A DNA stretch of 64,000 bases from Bacteroidia bacterium (GCA_020846335.1 JADLED010000256.1:37472-101471), one strand, 5' to 3'; shown: positions 48,969 through 58,682, numbered from the stretch's first letter. The notes: generated from the letters alone by a model not told the origin. A program made the numbers and translations.

Positions 48969-49061
48969 TCCGATAATTTTCGGAAGAGTTTGATGCTCCC
49001 TGCCTGCCGTTGCTCCGGCCTGCGCGACGGCAGGCAGGTAACCGGCTGAGCTATAGGAGCG
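48969..49061 (-). pseudogene. 5' partial tRNA(CAT) copy (remnant 4) interrupted by 40-bp palindrome and by TCCGATAATTTTCGGA
   Basis: CGCTCCTATAGCTCAGCCGGTTA | CCTGCCTGCCGTCGCGCAGGCCGGAGCAACGGCAGGCAGG | GAGCATCAAACTCT on minus strand. Confidence 0.8.
48999..49038. repeat. Palindromic element CCTGCCTGCCG...CGGCAGGCAGG inside tRNA remnant
   Basis: Near-perfect 11+ bp inverted repeat; splits GATGCTC|TAACCGG of the tRNA. Confidence 0.85.
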
Positions 49062-49109
49062 TATTAAATTTCCGGTTTAGGCTTGCAAAAATAGATAAAT
49101 ACCCCATAT

Positions 49110-49751
49110 TTGCAAAATAAATTGAAACACGTAAAAAATATCATTTTCGATTTGGGTGGTGTTATCATTAATCTGGACATCGATCAAACCATCTACGAAT
49201 TCAACAAACTTTCGTCGGTGCCTTTTGAAAGTTTTTACACCCAAAAAAAACAAATCGACCTGTTTAATTCTTTTGATAAAGGCACAATTTCTGACTACGA
49301 TTTTTTTAATCACATTCGTACTCTTTTGCGTTTTACCGGGCCCGACGAAGCACTCCTCAACGCATGGAATGCCATGCTCTTGGGCGTACCCGAACACCGG
49401 CTGGATCTGCTCATAGATGCCAAACAAAACTACAACACTTTTTTACTTAGCAACACTAACGAAACACACATTACCTCTTTTGAAAGAGATTTGTATTTAA
49501 CCCATGGCGTAAAAAACTTTGCCGATTATTTTGAAGAAGTGCATTACTCCTGCCGCATGGGCATGCGCAAACCTGACAAAGAAATATTTGAATTTGTATT
49601 GCAAAAAAACAAACTCATTCCCGAAGAAACTATTTTTATCGACGACTCCATTCAACACGTTAAAGGCGCCGGCGAATGCGGCATAAACGCTTATCTGCTG
49701 CAACCAGGCATGGAAGTTGGCGACCTGCTTGCCGAACTTAAACTGTTATAA
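49110..49751 (+). CDS. HAD-family hydrolase
   Basis: IIFDLGGVIINLD, LLSNTNETH, GMRKPDKEIFEFVL, FIDDSIQHVKGA. Confidence 0.9.
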   Translation: MQNKLKHVKNIIFDLGGVIINLDIDQTIYEFNKLSSVPFESFYTQKKQIDLFNSFDKGTISDYDFFNHIRTLLRFTGPDEALLNAWNAMLLGVPEHRLDLLIDAKQNYNTFLLSNTNETHITSFERDLYLTHGVKNFADYFEEVHYSCRMGMRKPDKEIFEFVLQKNKLIPEETIFIDDSIQHVKGAGECGINAYLLQPGMEVGDLLAELKLL

Positions 49752-50508
49752 AGCCTGTCACGGCTTCAAAAAACTCTTTTGGCTTTTCGGCATGTACCCA
49801 ATGACCGGCATTTTCAATAGTTACAATTTTTAAATTACTGAATCGGTTGTTAAAATCTTCCAAATCCTGAGCGTTTACATAGTTTGATTTTTCTCCGCGC
49901 ACGATCAAAGTATTTGTTGGGCTTTTAAATTCCGGCACGGCCACACCTATTTCATGGTATTTTTCATAAATCGTGTTTAAATTAAATCGCCAATCCATGC
50001 GGCTGTTGGCCGTATCCTTCCAATAAATGTTCTTGAGTAGAAATTGACGTGTGCCAAAATCGGTAATATGCTGTTCCATAATGGCTTCAGCCTCCTTACG
50101 GTTACTCACAAAATCAAAATCAACTGCATGAAGGGCTGCAAACACATTGTCGTGATGTGGCTCATAGGCTCTGGCAGCTATGTCGGCAATTATTAATTGT
50201 GAGGCGATTCCCGGAAATAGTTTTTCGAAAAACAACACGGTTTTGCCGCCCATGCTGTGGCCAAGTAATTTCGGCTGTTTCAGGGCATGATCGTTTATAA
50301 ACTCCAATAAATCTTCGGCCATTAATTCATAGTTCCACTCATTGCTGTGCGGCGAAAGGCCATGATTTCTTTGATCAACTGTAAAAACTTTGAATCCTTT
50401 TTCAGCAAAATTTTTGGCCAATGTATTCCAGTTATCACTTTGTCCAAACAATCCATGTAATATAATTAATGGCTGCCCTTCTCCAAATTCTCTGTATGCT
50501 AATTTCAT
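49738..50508 (-). CDS. Alpha/beta hydrolase
   Basis: LHGLFGQSDNW, LLGHSMGGKTVLF, GHWVHAEKP. Confidence 0.9.
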   Translation of the reverse strand: MKLAYREFGEGQPLIILHGLFGQSDNWNTLAKNFAEKGFKVFTVDQRNHGLSPHSNEWNYELMAEDLLEFINDHALKQPKLLGHSMGGKTVLFFEKLFPGIASQLIIADIAARAYEPHHDNVFAALHAVDFDFVSNRKEAEAIMEQHITDFGTRQFLLKNIYWKDTANSRMDWRFNLNTIYEKYHEIGVAVPEFKSPTNTLIVRGEKSNYVNAQDLEDFNNRFSNLKIVTIENAGHWVHAEKPKEFFEAVTGFITV

Positions 50509-50557
50509 CTATGCTCTAAAGTTAATCATTACCGGAGGCAAACAACTGGGCTATCAC

Positions 50558-51277
50558 TTAATCTTTTAATTGCCGCAAATACATCTGTACGGTGTTTTCC
50601 ATTCCAAAATACAAAGCATCGCTTATTAAAGCGTGTCCAATCGAAACCTCAAGTAATCCAACAACATGTTGTTTAAAATATGCCAGATTCTGAAGGCTTA
50701 GGTCGTGCCCGGCATTAATGCCCAAACCCAGATCCAGTGCTCTTTTTGCGGCCGCACTAAATGGAGCCACGGCACTCTCTTTTGTGGTACTGTATAGCCT
50801 GGCGTATTCTTCGGTGTAAAGTTCAATACGGTCGGTTCCTGTTGTTTTAGCGCCTTCTATCATCCGTACGTTTGCATCCACAAATATGGAGGTGCGTATT
50901 CCGGCCTGTTTAAAAAGCGCAATTGTATCTGTTAAATAATCTTTATTCAAAATGGTATCCCAACCGTGGTCGCTGGTTAATTGCCCTTGTACATCCGGTA
51001 CCAATGTTACCTGATTCGGTTTTACTGCTAACACCAGGTCCACAAATTTTTTTTCTTTTGGATTACCTTCAATATTAAACTCGGTGCTTAGTATTGGTTT
51101 TAGTTCCCTCACATCGTTGTAGGTGATGTGTCGCTCGTCGGGACGCGGATGCACCGTGATGCCCTGAGCGCCAAAGCGTTCAATGTCTTGCGCCATCTTA
51201 ACAAGATTGGGCACATTGCCGCCACGCGCATTACGCAGGGTGGCAATTTTATTAATATTAACGCTTAGTTTAGTCAT
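50558..51277 (-). CDS. pdxJ: Pyridoxine 5'-phosphate synthase
   Basis: LSVNINKIATLRNARGGNVPNLVKMAQ, GITVHPRPDERHI, GINAGHDLSLQN. Confidence 0.95.
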   Translation of the reverse strand: MTKLSVNINKIATLRNARGGNVPNLVKMAQDIERFGAQGITVHPRPDERHITYNDVRELKPILSTEFNIEGNPKEKKFVDLVLAVKPNQVTLVPDVQGQLTSDHGWDTILNKDYLTDTIALFKQAGIRTSIFVDANVRMIEGAKTTGTDRIELYTEEYARLYSTTKESAVAPFSAAAKRALDLGLGINAGHDLSLQNLAYFKQHVVGLLEVSIGHALISDALYFGMENTVQMYLRQLKD

Positions 51278-51341
51278 TTGTTACGTGTTATAAGTGATTT
51301 GCGATTTTTTATTAAAACCTCAGCAAAACTAATTAATTTAC

Positions 51342-51349
51342 TACTTTTG
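51342..51349 (+). promoter_or_regulatory. Possible -7 element TACTTTTG
   Basis: TAnnTTTG match just upstream of ATG 51360. Confidence 0.35.
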
Positions 51350-51359
51350 GAAAAGTAAA

Positions 51360-52022
51360 ATGTTAGCAGGCGATTTAATAACCGACGAAATACCTCCTCT
51401 TAAAACAACCGACACCGTAGAAATGGCGCTGGACTGGATGGAACAGTTTAAAGTGTCGCATCTGGCTGTGGTAAACAACCGGGAATTGGTAGGCCTTGTT
51501 TCTGAAACCGATTTGCTGGACTATGAACATCCTGAACAGGAAATCAGTGCCAGTAAATTGCACCTCATGCGTCCTGCCATTCATCATTACCAACATACCT
51601 ACGATTTGCTGCGCTTAATGAGCAGCCTTAATCTTACACTTATTCCGGTAATTGACGAAAAAGAACTTTATAAAGGCTGCATTACTTTACAAGGCATTGT
51701 GCAAAACCTTAGCAACATGGCATCGGTGCAAAACCCGGGCGGTGTTATAGTTTTGGAAATGAATCAACACGATTATTCGGTAACACACATCGGAAATATT
51801 ATTGAAGGTAACGAAGCTAAAATATTAAGTCTTCACGTATCGTCGCAACCCGACAGCACCAAAATTGAAGTGACAATTAAAGTGAACCGCGAAAACCTGA
51901 GCCCAATTATTCAAACCTTTAACCGGTATAATTATTCTGTAAAGGCCACCTTTCAGCAGGGCGACTACAACAAGGGTTTAGACGACCGCCTAAATGAATT
52001 CATGCACTTTTTAAACATCTGA
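51360..52022 (+). CDS. CBS-domain protein
   Basis: Paired CBS signatures (VEMALDWMEQFKVSHLAVVNNRELVGLVSETDLLD). Confidence 0.85.
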   Translation: MLAGDLITDEIPPLKTTDTVEMALDWMEQFKVSHLAVVNNRELVGLVSETDLLDYEHPEQEISASKLHLMRPAIHHYQHTYDLLRLMSSLNLTLIPVIDEKELYKGCITLQGIVQNLSNMASVQNPGGVIVLEMNQHDYSVTHIGNIIEGNEAKILSLHVSSQPDSTKIEVTIKVNRENLSPIIQTFNRYNYSVKATFQQGDYNKGLDDRLNEFMHFLNI

Positions 52023-52727
52023 TTTAACACTCAGCGTTTCAGAAAACTGATTGGGTGTAACTGCATCCAACAATTTAAAATCGCCAATGCGTGTGCGACA
52101 CAGTTTGGTAAGGTGTGCACCGCTGCTTAAGGCCAAACCAAAATCGCGGGCAATGCTGCGGATATAGGTGCCTTTACTGCACACAATTCTAAAATCAACC
52201 CTTGGCAATTGAATGTTACTCAATTCAAATTCCTTGATTTCCACTTCGCGCGATTTTAATTCGGTTTCCACACCAGCCCTCGCCAGTTCGTAGGCACGCA
52301 CACCATCTATCATTACCGCGCTAAATAATGGCGGCACCTGTTGTATTTTTCCTATAAAGGTTTTAGCAGTATCCTGTAGCATTTGTGGCGTAATGTGTTC
52401 TGTTGGATATTCCTTATCAACCGGTTTTTCCAGATCGTAACAAGGCGTGGTTGCTCCAATAAAAAAAGTGCCGGTGTATTCTTTTTCCATGCCCATTAAA
52501 TCGTTAATGGTTTTGGTTTTTTTTCCGGTACAAACAATCAGCAGGCCGGTTGCAAGCGGGTCGAGTGTGCCGGCATGACCAACTTTTGGTTTGGTTTTAA
52601 CCCCATCGTGTGTTAATGAGGAATGGTTTTTAATAGCGTGTTTGATTTTATTAACTGCCTGAAAGCTGCTCCAGGTGTAGGGTTTGTCTATCAGGATAAT
52701 TTCGCCTGTGTAAAAATTGTAACTCAT
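52011..52727 (-). CDS. truB: tRNA pseudouridine(55) synthase
   Basis: IDKPYTWSSFQAVNKIK, KVGHAGTLDPLATGLLIVCTGKKTK. Confidence 0.95.
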   Translation of the reverse strand: MSYNFYTGEIILIDKPYTWSSFQAVNKIKHAIKNHSSLTHDGVKTKPKVGHAGTLDPLATGLLIVCTGKKTKTINDLMGMEKEYTGTFFIGATTPCYDLEKPVDKEYPTEHITPQMLQDTAKTFIGKIQQVPPLFSAVMIDGVRAYELARAGVETELKSREVEIKEFELSNIQLPRVDFRIVCSKGTYIRSIARDFGLALSSGAHLTKLCRTRIGDFKLLDAVTPNQFSETLSVKSDV

Positions 52728-52755
52728 TTATTCCTGATTGTGTAAGCGCCTATTT

Positions 52756-53709
52756 TTAAAACACTTCGCGGGCAACGGCTTTGGTGGCTTCTGAAGCGCC
52801 CATGGTATAAAAATGCAGACAGGGCACATTGGCTTTAACCAGTTCTTTGCTTTGTTGTATGCACCACTCAATGCCCACCTGTTTTATTTGCTTGTCGTCC
52901 TTGCATTTTTCCAACTGCTCGTAAAACGGTTGTGGAATGTCGATGTGAAACACTTTTGGCAGGGTGGTAATTTGTTTTTTGCTGCTGAGTATTTTTAACC
53001 CAGGTATGATTGGCACATTAATTCCGTTTTTCCGGCAAAGGTTTACAAACTCAAAATACTTGCTGTTATCAAAAAACATTTGGGTAACAATGTATTCGGC
53101 TCCAGCATCCACCTTAGCTTTCAGGTATTTTAAATCGCTGATCATGTTGGGCGCCTCAAAATGTTTTTCGGGATAACCGGCAACGCCGATGCAAAAATTG
53201 GTAGGCGCGGCATCTTTCATTTCTTCATCAAGGTACTTGGCCTGATTCATTTCAGTAATTTGTTTTACCAAATCCAAACCGTAGTGATGGCCATTAGGTT
53301 CGGGCACAAATGAGGCTTCGGTTTTTATGCTGTCGCCGCGTAAGGCCAACACGTTGTCAATTCCTAAAAATTGCAAATCAATAAGGGCGTTTTCGGTTTC
53401 TTCTTTTGTAAATCCGCCACAAATAATGTGAGGCACTGCTTCCACCTGATACTTGTTCATGATGGCCGCGCAAATACCAACGGTGCCCGGACGCTTACGG
53501 ATGCTCACTTTTTCGAGGTAACCGCCATCGCGTTTTTTGTAAATGTATTCTTCGCGGTGGTAAGTAACATCCACAAAGGCGGGTTTAAACTCCATGAGCG
53601 GATCAATGCCATCGTAAATGCTTTGAATGCTTTTGCCTTTGAGTGGCGGAAGTATTTCTATTGAAAAAAGTGTTTGCTTGCTTTGTCCCAGTTTTTGTGT
53701 CAGCTTCAT
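52756..53709 (-). CDS. metF: Methylenetetrahydrofolate reductase
   Basis: FSIEILPPLKGKSI, VTYHREEY, ALRGDSI, TQMFFDNSKYFEF. Confidence 0.93.
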   Translation of the reverse strand: MKLTQKLGQSKQTLFSIEILPPLKGKSIQSIYDGIDPLMEFKPAFVDVTYHREEYIYKKRDGGYLEKVSIRKRPGTVGICAAIMNKYQVEAVPHIICGGFTKEETENALIDLQFLGIDNVLALRGDSIKTEASFVPEPNGHHYGLDLVKQITEMNQAKYLDEEMKDAAPTNFCIGVAGYPEKHFEAPNMISDLKYLKAKVDAGAEYIVTQMFFDNSKYFEFVNLCRKNGINVPIIPGLKILSSKKQITTLPKVFHIDIPQPFYEQLEKCKDDKQIKQVGIEWCIQQSKELVKANVPCLHFYTMGASEATKAVAREVF

Positions 53710-53754
53710 AGTTTTAAGCCATTAAGGAATTATTTTTTTCCTTTATTTATTTTA

Positions 53755-53991
53755 TCAGGAATTTATTGAAACGATTTGTTTTATTTCCGGCACCGCTCTG
53801 CGAATGGTTTCTTCGATGCCCGAACGCATGGTCATGTGGCTCATGTTACAGGTTTTGCAGGCGCCAATAAGTTCTATTTTAAGCGTTTGGTCGGCTGTAA
53901 TTTCAACTACTTCCACATTTCCGCCATCGGCTTCAAGGTAAGGCCGTATGGTGTCCAGTGCTTCTTCTACTTTACGGTAAAGCGTATCCAT
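53755..53991 (-). CDS. NifU C-terminal-like (NFU) Fe-S scaffold protein
   Basis: IRPYLEADGGNVEVVEI, CKTCNMSHMTMRSGIEE. Confidence 0.93.
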   Translation of the reverse strand: MDTLYRKVEEALDTIRPYLEADGGNVEVVEITADQTLKIELIGACKTCNMSHMTMRSGIEETIRRAVPEIKQIVSINS

Positions 53992-54042
53992 GTTGCTTTT
54001 AATTTGGGCAAAGATACGAGTAAAGAGGCAATATACAAGGGT

Positions 54043-55242
54043 TTAATAATAGCTCAAACTGCCCTTGTAGGAATTGATGAGCTTCCCTTTTTTGTAGTGA
54101 TTAATCTGGATTTCGGATTTGTTGGTAAAAACAAATTCGATTTTCTTTTTTAATTTGTTTTTGCTACCATACACGTTCGAACTTACCGGCAATCCTTTAT
54201 CTGAATACTCCTGAACTAAACGATAATACTGCTGCCCACGGCTGTTGTAATAATAGGCCTCACCTTTTGAAATTATTTTTTTAGCCGATTCGTATTGCGA
54301 ATAGTCGGTGCGGTTATGAATAATTGCGACACCTTTTTCATTAAAAAACCTGTAATCGAAATACGGTTCAATACTGTCGGGAACGTGGTATTTTAACACC
54401 ATTATTTCCTTTCCTTTTACAATCACATATCTTTCTGTTTCCGAAACGTACTCATTGCCATTAACTGTTCTTTTATAATACACTTCCTTGTACTCTCTTT
54501 TATGATTACCTGAATAATGTTTCACACTAATGCTTCTGCCTTTGTTGTCAAAACCCACATTGGTGCAAATGGTTGCCGTATCTTTTTTTATAAATTTTCC
54601 TTTTTCATCACACTCGTAGTTCCATGTGTATTTTAGTTTGTTGTTTTTAAAAAGCCGTGTTTGTTTTAGCTTTTTATTTTCGGCGTAATCGTATTCGTAG
54701 CGCCGCTTTGAAAATTGCTGTTCTCCTTTGATGCGAAAGTTTTCTGAAACAGTTAAAAGGCTGTCGGCGTTGTAGGCAAATTTATTTTGATACAACAATT
54801 TTCCTTTGCCTTTTACCTGCAATTGTTTTACCAGGTTTTTGCTGTAATATTCCCAGTTTTGCGCTCTTACAACATTTCCCTTTTTATCGTATTTGGTTTC
54901 TTTAACCAATCGCCCAAGTCCGTCGTATTCGAGTGTCCATCTGGTAATGCGTCTTTTCAGGCCTTGCCAGTTTGGCGAATTTTTACCAAGTTTTATTTCG
55001 GTTTGTTTTCCCAGCGCATTAAATTCATAATAACTGTGCTCGGCATTTTTTACGGTGTTCAACAAGGTCAAACTTTTTAGCGTTTTCCCTTCTGCAAAAA
55101 TTAGCATCCATGGGTATTGATTTTCAAAATAAGCGTTGGTAAACTGTGCCGGATAATAGGCCCCGGACTCCATAATGGGATTGTTTTGCGAATGAACAAA
55201 ACTAATTGCACTTATGAATGCGAGTAAGAAAATGTGTTTCAT
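54043..55242 (-). CDS. Secreted RHS/YD-repeat-like protein
   Basis: Signal peptide; repeated YDGLGRLVKETKYDKKGNVV / YDYAENKKLKQTRLFKNNKL units. Confidence 0.55.
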   Translation of the reverse strand: MKHIFLLAFISAISFVHSQNNPIMESGAYYPAQFTNAYFENQYPWMLIFAEGKTLKSLTLLNTVKNAEHSYYEFNALGKQTEIKLGKNSPNWQGLKRRITRWTLEYDGLGRLVKETKYDKKGNVVRAQNWEYYSKNLVKQLQVKGKGKLLYQNKFAYNADSLLTVSENFRIKGEQQFSKRRYEYDYAENKKLKQTRLFKNNKLKYTWNYECDEKGKFIKKDTATICTNVGFDNKGRSISVKHYSGNHKREYKEVYYKRTVNGNEYVSETERYVIVKGKEIMVLKYHVPDSIEPYFDYRFFNEKGVAIIHNRTDYSQYESAKKIISKGEAYYYNSRGQQYYRLVQEYSDKGLPVSSNVYGSKNKLKKKIEFVFTNKSEIQINHYKKGKLINSYKGSLSYY

Positions 55243-55320
55243 GAATTATCTGTTTGTGCATTATAACGACGCTTCACTCTAAAGTTACACTGTTTTTTTA
55301 ATTTGTTTAATGCTTAAAAT

Positions 55321-56079
55321 TTGATGTACTTTGTTTTGATGGAAGACAATCTCATATTTGGTACCAGGGCTGTTTTGGAAGCCTTAAACGCGGGCAAGGA
55401 CATTGAAAAAATTCTGATTCAGAAAGGCCTTTCGAACGAATTGTACAATCAATTACGGCAGGCTTTGCGCGGACAAACCGTGCCCCTGCAATTTGTGCCG
55501 CCTGAAAAACTGCGCCGCATTACCGATAAAAACCATCAGGGTGTGGTTGCTTACTTAACCGAAATAACCTATTACAGCACCGAAGATTTGTTAAGTAATG
55601 TGTTTGAAAAAGGAAAAATTCCGCTGGTATTAATTCTTGACCGGGTGACAGATGTCCGCAATTTTGGTGCCATTGCCCGTGGAGCTGAGTGCGCAGGTGT
55701 TGATTTTATCATTATTCCTTCGCGCGGAGCTGCGCAAATAAACGGCGATGCCATTAAAACCTCGGCCGGCGCCCTGCACCGCTTAAAGGTTTGCCGCGAA
55801 GACAATTTGAAACAAACCATTGAATATTTAAAGGAAAGCGGTTTACAAATTGTATCGTGCCACGAAAAAACCAACACACTTATTTACGATGCTGATTTTA
55901 CCAAACCTACTGCGGTAATAATGGGCAGCGAAGAAAATGGCATTAGTAACGAGTATTTAAAACGCAGCGATATTCAGGTAAAAATTCCAATGGCCGGTGA
56001 GATTGCCTCTTTAAATGTTTCCGTAGCTACCGGTATTGTTTTGTTTGAAGCGGTGAAACAACGTTTAGGTGCTCGCTGA
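55321..56079 (+). CDS. rlmB: 23S rRNA (guanosine-2'-O-)-methyltransferase RlmB (SpoU family)
   Basis: LILDRVTDVRNFGAIARGAECAGVDFIIIP, IMGSEENGISNEYLKRSD, IASLNVSVATGIVLFE; likely start MEDNLIFG. Confidence 0.93.
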   Translation: MMYFVLMEDNLIFGTRAVLEALNAGKDIEKILIQKGLSNELYNQLRQALRGQTVPLQFVPPEKLRRITDKNHQGVVAYLTEITYYSTEDLLSNVFEKGKIPLVLILDRVTDVRNFGAIARGAECAGVDFIIIPSRGAAQINGDAIKTSAGALHRLKVCREDNLKQTIEYLKESGLQIVSCHEKTNTLIYDADFTKPTAVIMGSEENGISNEYLKRSDIQVKIPMAGEIASLNVSVATGIVLFEAVKQRLGAR

Positions 56080-56243
56080 GTTAAACATTATAATACAGAA
56101 TAACATTTTTAAATAAAATTAAAAAAAGAACTTTATTTGTCCGTTCAAATGAATTTCAATTTCAATATCCATTTCCTGGTGGAATTAATTTTCTGAATTC
56201 AAAATAGGTTGAAAAGTGGCAGGTGATAGCTATTTATGAATTT

Positions 56244-56352
56244 GCGCCAGGGATGGAGTGGCCTGTTTGAGCTCCTTAATACAACCGCCTTAGATGAAAA
56301 CTCAGGGGGCGGTTGGATTAAGAGCGAGTAACGACAGCCCGCCCGGGCGCCC
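56244..56352 (+). ncRNA. Structured intergenic element, Flavo-1-like candidate
   Basis: GCGCC...GGCGC closing helix; AGGGATGGAGTGGCCTGTTTGAGCTCCTTAAT ... ATTAAGAGCGAGTAACGACAGCCC pairing halves; inner CAACCGCC/GGCGGTTG helix. Confidence 0.5.
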
Positions 56353-56383
56353 TGATAAATGAACTTATAAGTGTTCACTTAGT

Positions 56384-56890
56384 ATGAAAACTGACGAAAT
56401 AATTTTAAAACTGCAATTAAACACTGTTGAGGTTTTAACCTTTGTAAAAGGCATTCCTTCTGCTGATTTTAATAAACAACCTTCAGGCAAATGGAACATT
56501 TTGCAAATTCTGGAGCATGTGTACATTACCGAAAAACTGGTGGCACGTTTACTTTCTCAGCCTTCCTCACATACGTCGCAAACACCTGAACTTTTAGGAG
56601 ACGATAAATTAAAGCGTGCTGTGGTGGATTTAAGAAACCGCAAAGTGCAGGCGCCCGAATTGTTTCATCCCAAAGGAAAATTTAAAACCATTGAAGATTT
56701 TGAAAAATTATTTTCGGAAAACAGAACGGAATTAATTGCTGCTCTTGGCTCGGGTAAAATTGTGGTGGATGGCCGCATTCAGAAGCACCCGTATTTGGGA
56801 GAAATGACCATTACCGATTGGTTGTATTTTATACCACACCACACACAAAGGCACCTTGAGCAGATTAAGGACATTATTGCCGCCGATTAA
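56384..56890 (+). CDS. DinB-family protein
   Basis: GKWNILQILEHVYITEKLV...DWLYFIPHHTQRHLEQI. Confidence 0.85.
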   Translation: MKTDEIILKLQLNTVEVLTFVKGIPSADFNKQPSGKWNILQILEHVYITEKLVARLLSQPSSHTSQTPELLGDDKLKRAVVDLRNRKVQAPELFHPKGKFKTIEDFEKLFSENRTELIAALGSGKIVVDGRIQKHPYLGEMTITDWLYFIPHHTQRHLEQIKDIIAAD

Positions 56891-57588
56891 TTTTTGCTGC
56901 TTGCCTTTTGCAGAACTTTTAATTCTCCACTTTCTAACTGCAATTTTAAAAATGCTGTTTCTTTTTTCCACTCTTCCTCATCCGCATCCCGCGCCTGCGT
57001 TTTTGTAGTGATGCGCATTTCATTTTCGGTTAATTGTGCAGTGGTTCTTTTTTGTAAAAAGGAAGGTGGGTCGCCGGCGTTATACGACTCATCAATCACC
57101 ACATGTGTTAGGCCACCTTTGTTATTCGTGTAGGAGGCAATGATGCTGGTGCCCGAAAAAAACGGATCGGCATCAAAGCTGCTTTCGTTAATGCCCCAAA
57201 GCAATAAATGCGTGCCATCTTTCAATTCTATTTTGCCAACTTTAAAGGCCATGGCGTTTTTAATCATTCCAGGACTCAAACTATCCAGATAACCCTGATA
57301 ACGACCACTTTGTTTTAGTTTTTCAATAAACAGACACTCTCCTATACTGGCATTGAGCGTGCCCGCCAATTCTTCTTTCACGGTATCGGTTTGAAGTGTT
57401 TCGAGCAAGGGCAAATCCATTGCCTCCAGGGTATCGAGTTGGGCAATAAAAAGGCTATCGGCTGTTAATGGCAGGCTTAGATGTCTGTTGAATTCGTTCA
57501 CAAAAGCCTTTTGACTGTCGCTTGATTTGAAGCGCTTGCAGCTAACCAAAGTCGAAAGTAACATTACTAGCAATACTATTTTTTTCAT
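56887..57588 (-). CDS. Uncharacterised lipoprotein
   Basis: Internal Met start gives MKKIVLLVMLLSTLVSCKRFKSSD lipobox; track ORF start at 57753 overlaps divergent gene. Confidence 0.7.
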   Translation of the reverse strand: MKKIVLLVMLLSTLVSCKRFKSSDSQKAFVNEFNRHLSLPLTADSLFIAQLDTLEAMDLPLLETLQTDTVKEELAGTLNASIGECLFIEKLKQSGRYQGYLDSLSPGMIKNAMAFKVGKIELKDGTHLLLWGINESSFDADPFFSGTSIIASYTNNKGGLTHVVIDESYNAGDPPSFLQKRTTAQLTENEMRITTKTQARDADEEEWKKETAFLKLQLESGELKVLQKASSKN

Positions 57589-57614
57589 GATGTCAAGGTA
57601 AGAAAACTTTAGTT

Positions 57615-57622
57615 TATTTTTG
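57615..57622 (+). promoter_or_regulatory. Possible -7 element TATTTTTG
   Basis: TAnnTTTG match in divergent region upstream of 57681. Confidence 0.35.
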
Positions 57623-57680
57623 TAGATAGTCCTGCACGGTTCCTCATTCAAATTTACATCACCTGCCAACAATTGCCTAC

Positions 57681-58682
57681 ATGAAAAATATTCGCCTGCA
57701 TTTATTTCTACTCGCCATGAGCTGCCTGCTATCGGCCCTGGCACAGGTTCCAAAAAAAATAATGGTGGAACACTTTACCAATACCAAATGCAGTATTTGT
57801 GCTTCGCGTAATCCCGGATTTTACAGTAACCTGAATGCACAGAGTAATGTGGTTTATCTTTCCATTCATCCCAGTTCACCTTATGTTGGTTGTTTGCTCT
57901 ATCAACAAAACCCTAGCGAGAACGATGCGCGTACCAATTTTTACGGCATTTATGGTGGCACACCACGCCTGGTATTAAACGGTTCGGTTATTTCTCCAAC
58001 AGTAAATTACAGCGACAATAGCTTGTTTACGCCCTATCAACAACAAACCTCTCCGGCTCAAATTAAAATTACTCAAACCAAATATGGCAGCGATTCTATT
58101 CGCGCAAGAGTGGTGGTAAAAACAGTGGCCACTCATTCGCTTGGTGCCTTGAATTTGTTTATTGCTCTGGCCGAAGACACTGTGTTTTATACCGGTTCTA
58201 ATGGCGAACCAAAACATTTTAATGTGTGCCGAAAAACCCTAAGCAGTACCTTGGGCTGGGCGGTTACACTTCCAGCAACCATTGGCGACTCCGTTGTTAT
58301 TAGCGTTAAGACAAGTTACAATCCTGTTTGGAATTTCAGCCGGATAAACACCCTGGCCATTTTGCAGGAGAGTAGCAACAACAATTTAGTTCAGTGCGAA
58401 AGTTACAGCACGCAACAAATTCCGATGTCGGTAGGCGAAAACACAAAAACAACACCTTTGGTATTTTATCCTAACCCGGGCAAGGGTATTTTTCAATTTG
58501 AAGCGCCTTTTCCATCGCGTATCGAAATAAAAAATTATTTAGGTCAAATTGTTTTGGTAAAAGAAAGTGTTTTTGGTGCCAATGTGCTTGATTTAAGTGA
58601 TTACTCAAATAGTCTCTACATTGCCACTTTGCAGGTTGATGGAAGGGTGATTGCAACTACAAAGCTGGTGCTTGCTAAATAG
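57681..58682 (+). CDS. Omp28-related T9SS-sorted protein
   Basis: KKIMVEHFTNTKCSICASRNPGFY; C-terminal FYPNPGKGIFQFEAP...VIATTKLVLAK. Confidence 0.85.
   Translation: MKNIRLHLFLLAMSCLLSALAQVPKKIMVEHFTNTKCSICASRNPGFYSNLNAQSNVVYLSIHPSSPYVGCLLYQQNPSENDARTNFYGIYGGTPRLVLNGSVISPTVNYSDNSLFTPYQQQTSPAQIKITQTKYGSDSIRARVVVKTVATHSLGALNLFIALAEDTVFYTGSNGEPKHFNVCRKTLSSTLGWAVTLPATIGDSVVISVKTSYNPVWNFSRINTLAILQESSNNNLVQCESYSTQQIPMSVGENTKTTPLVFYPNPGKGIFQFEAPFPSRIEIKNYLGQIVLVKESVFGANVLDLSDYSNSLYIATLQVDGRVIATTKLVLAK

Noticed and set aside
53776-54153. 125-aa + strand ORF
   Set aside because: Spans antisense of the NFU gene and the next gene's 3' end; composition typical of shadow ORFs.
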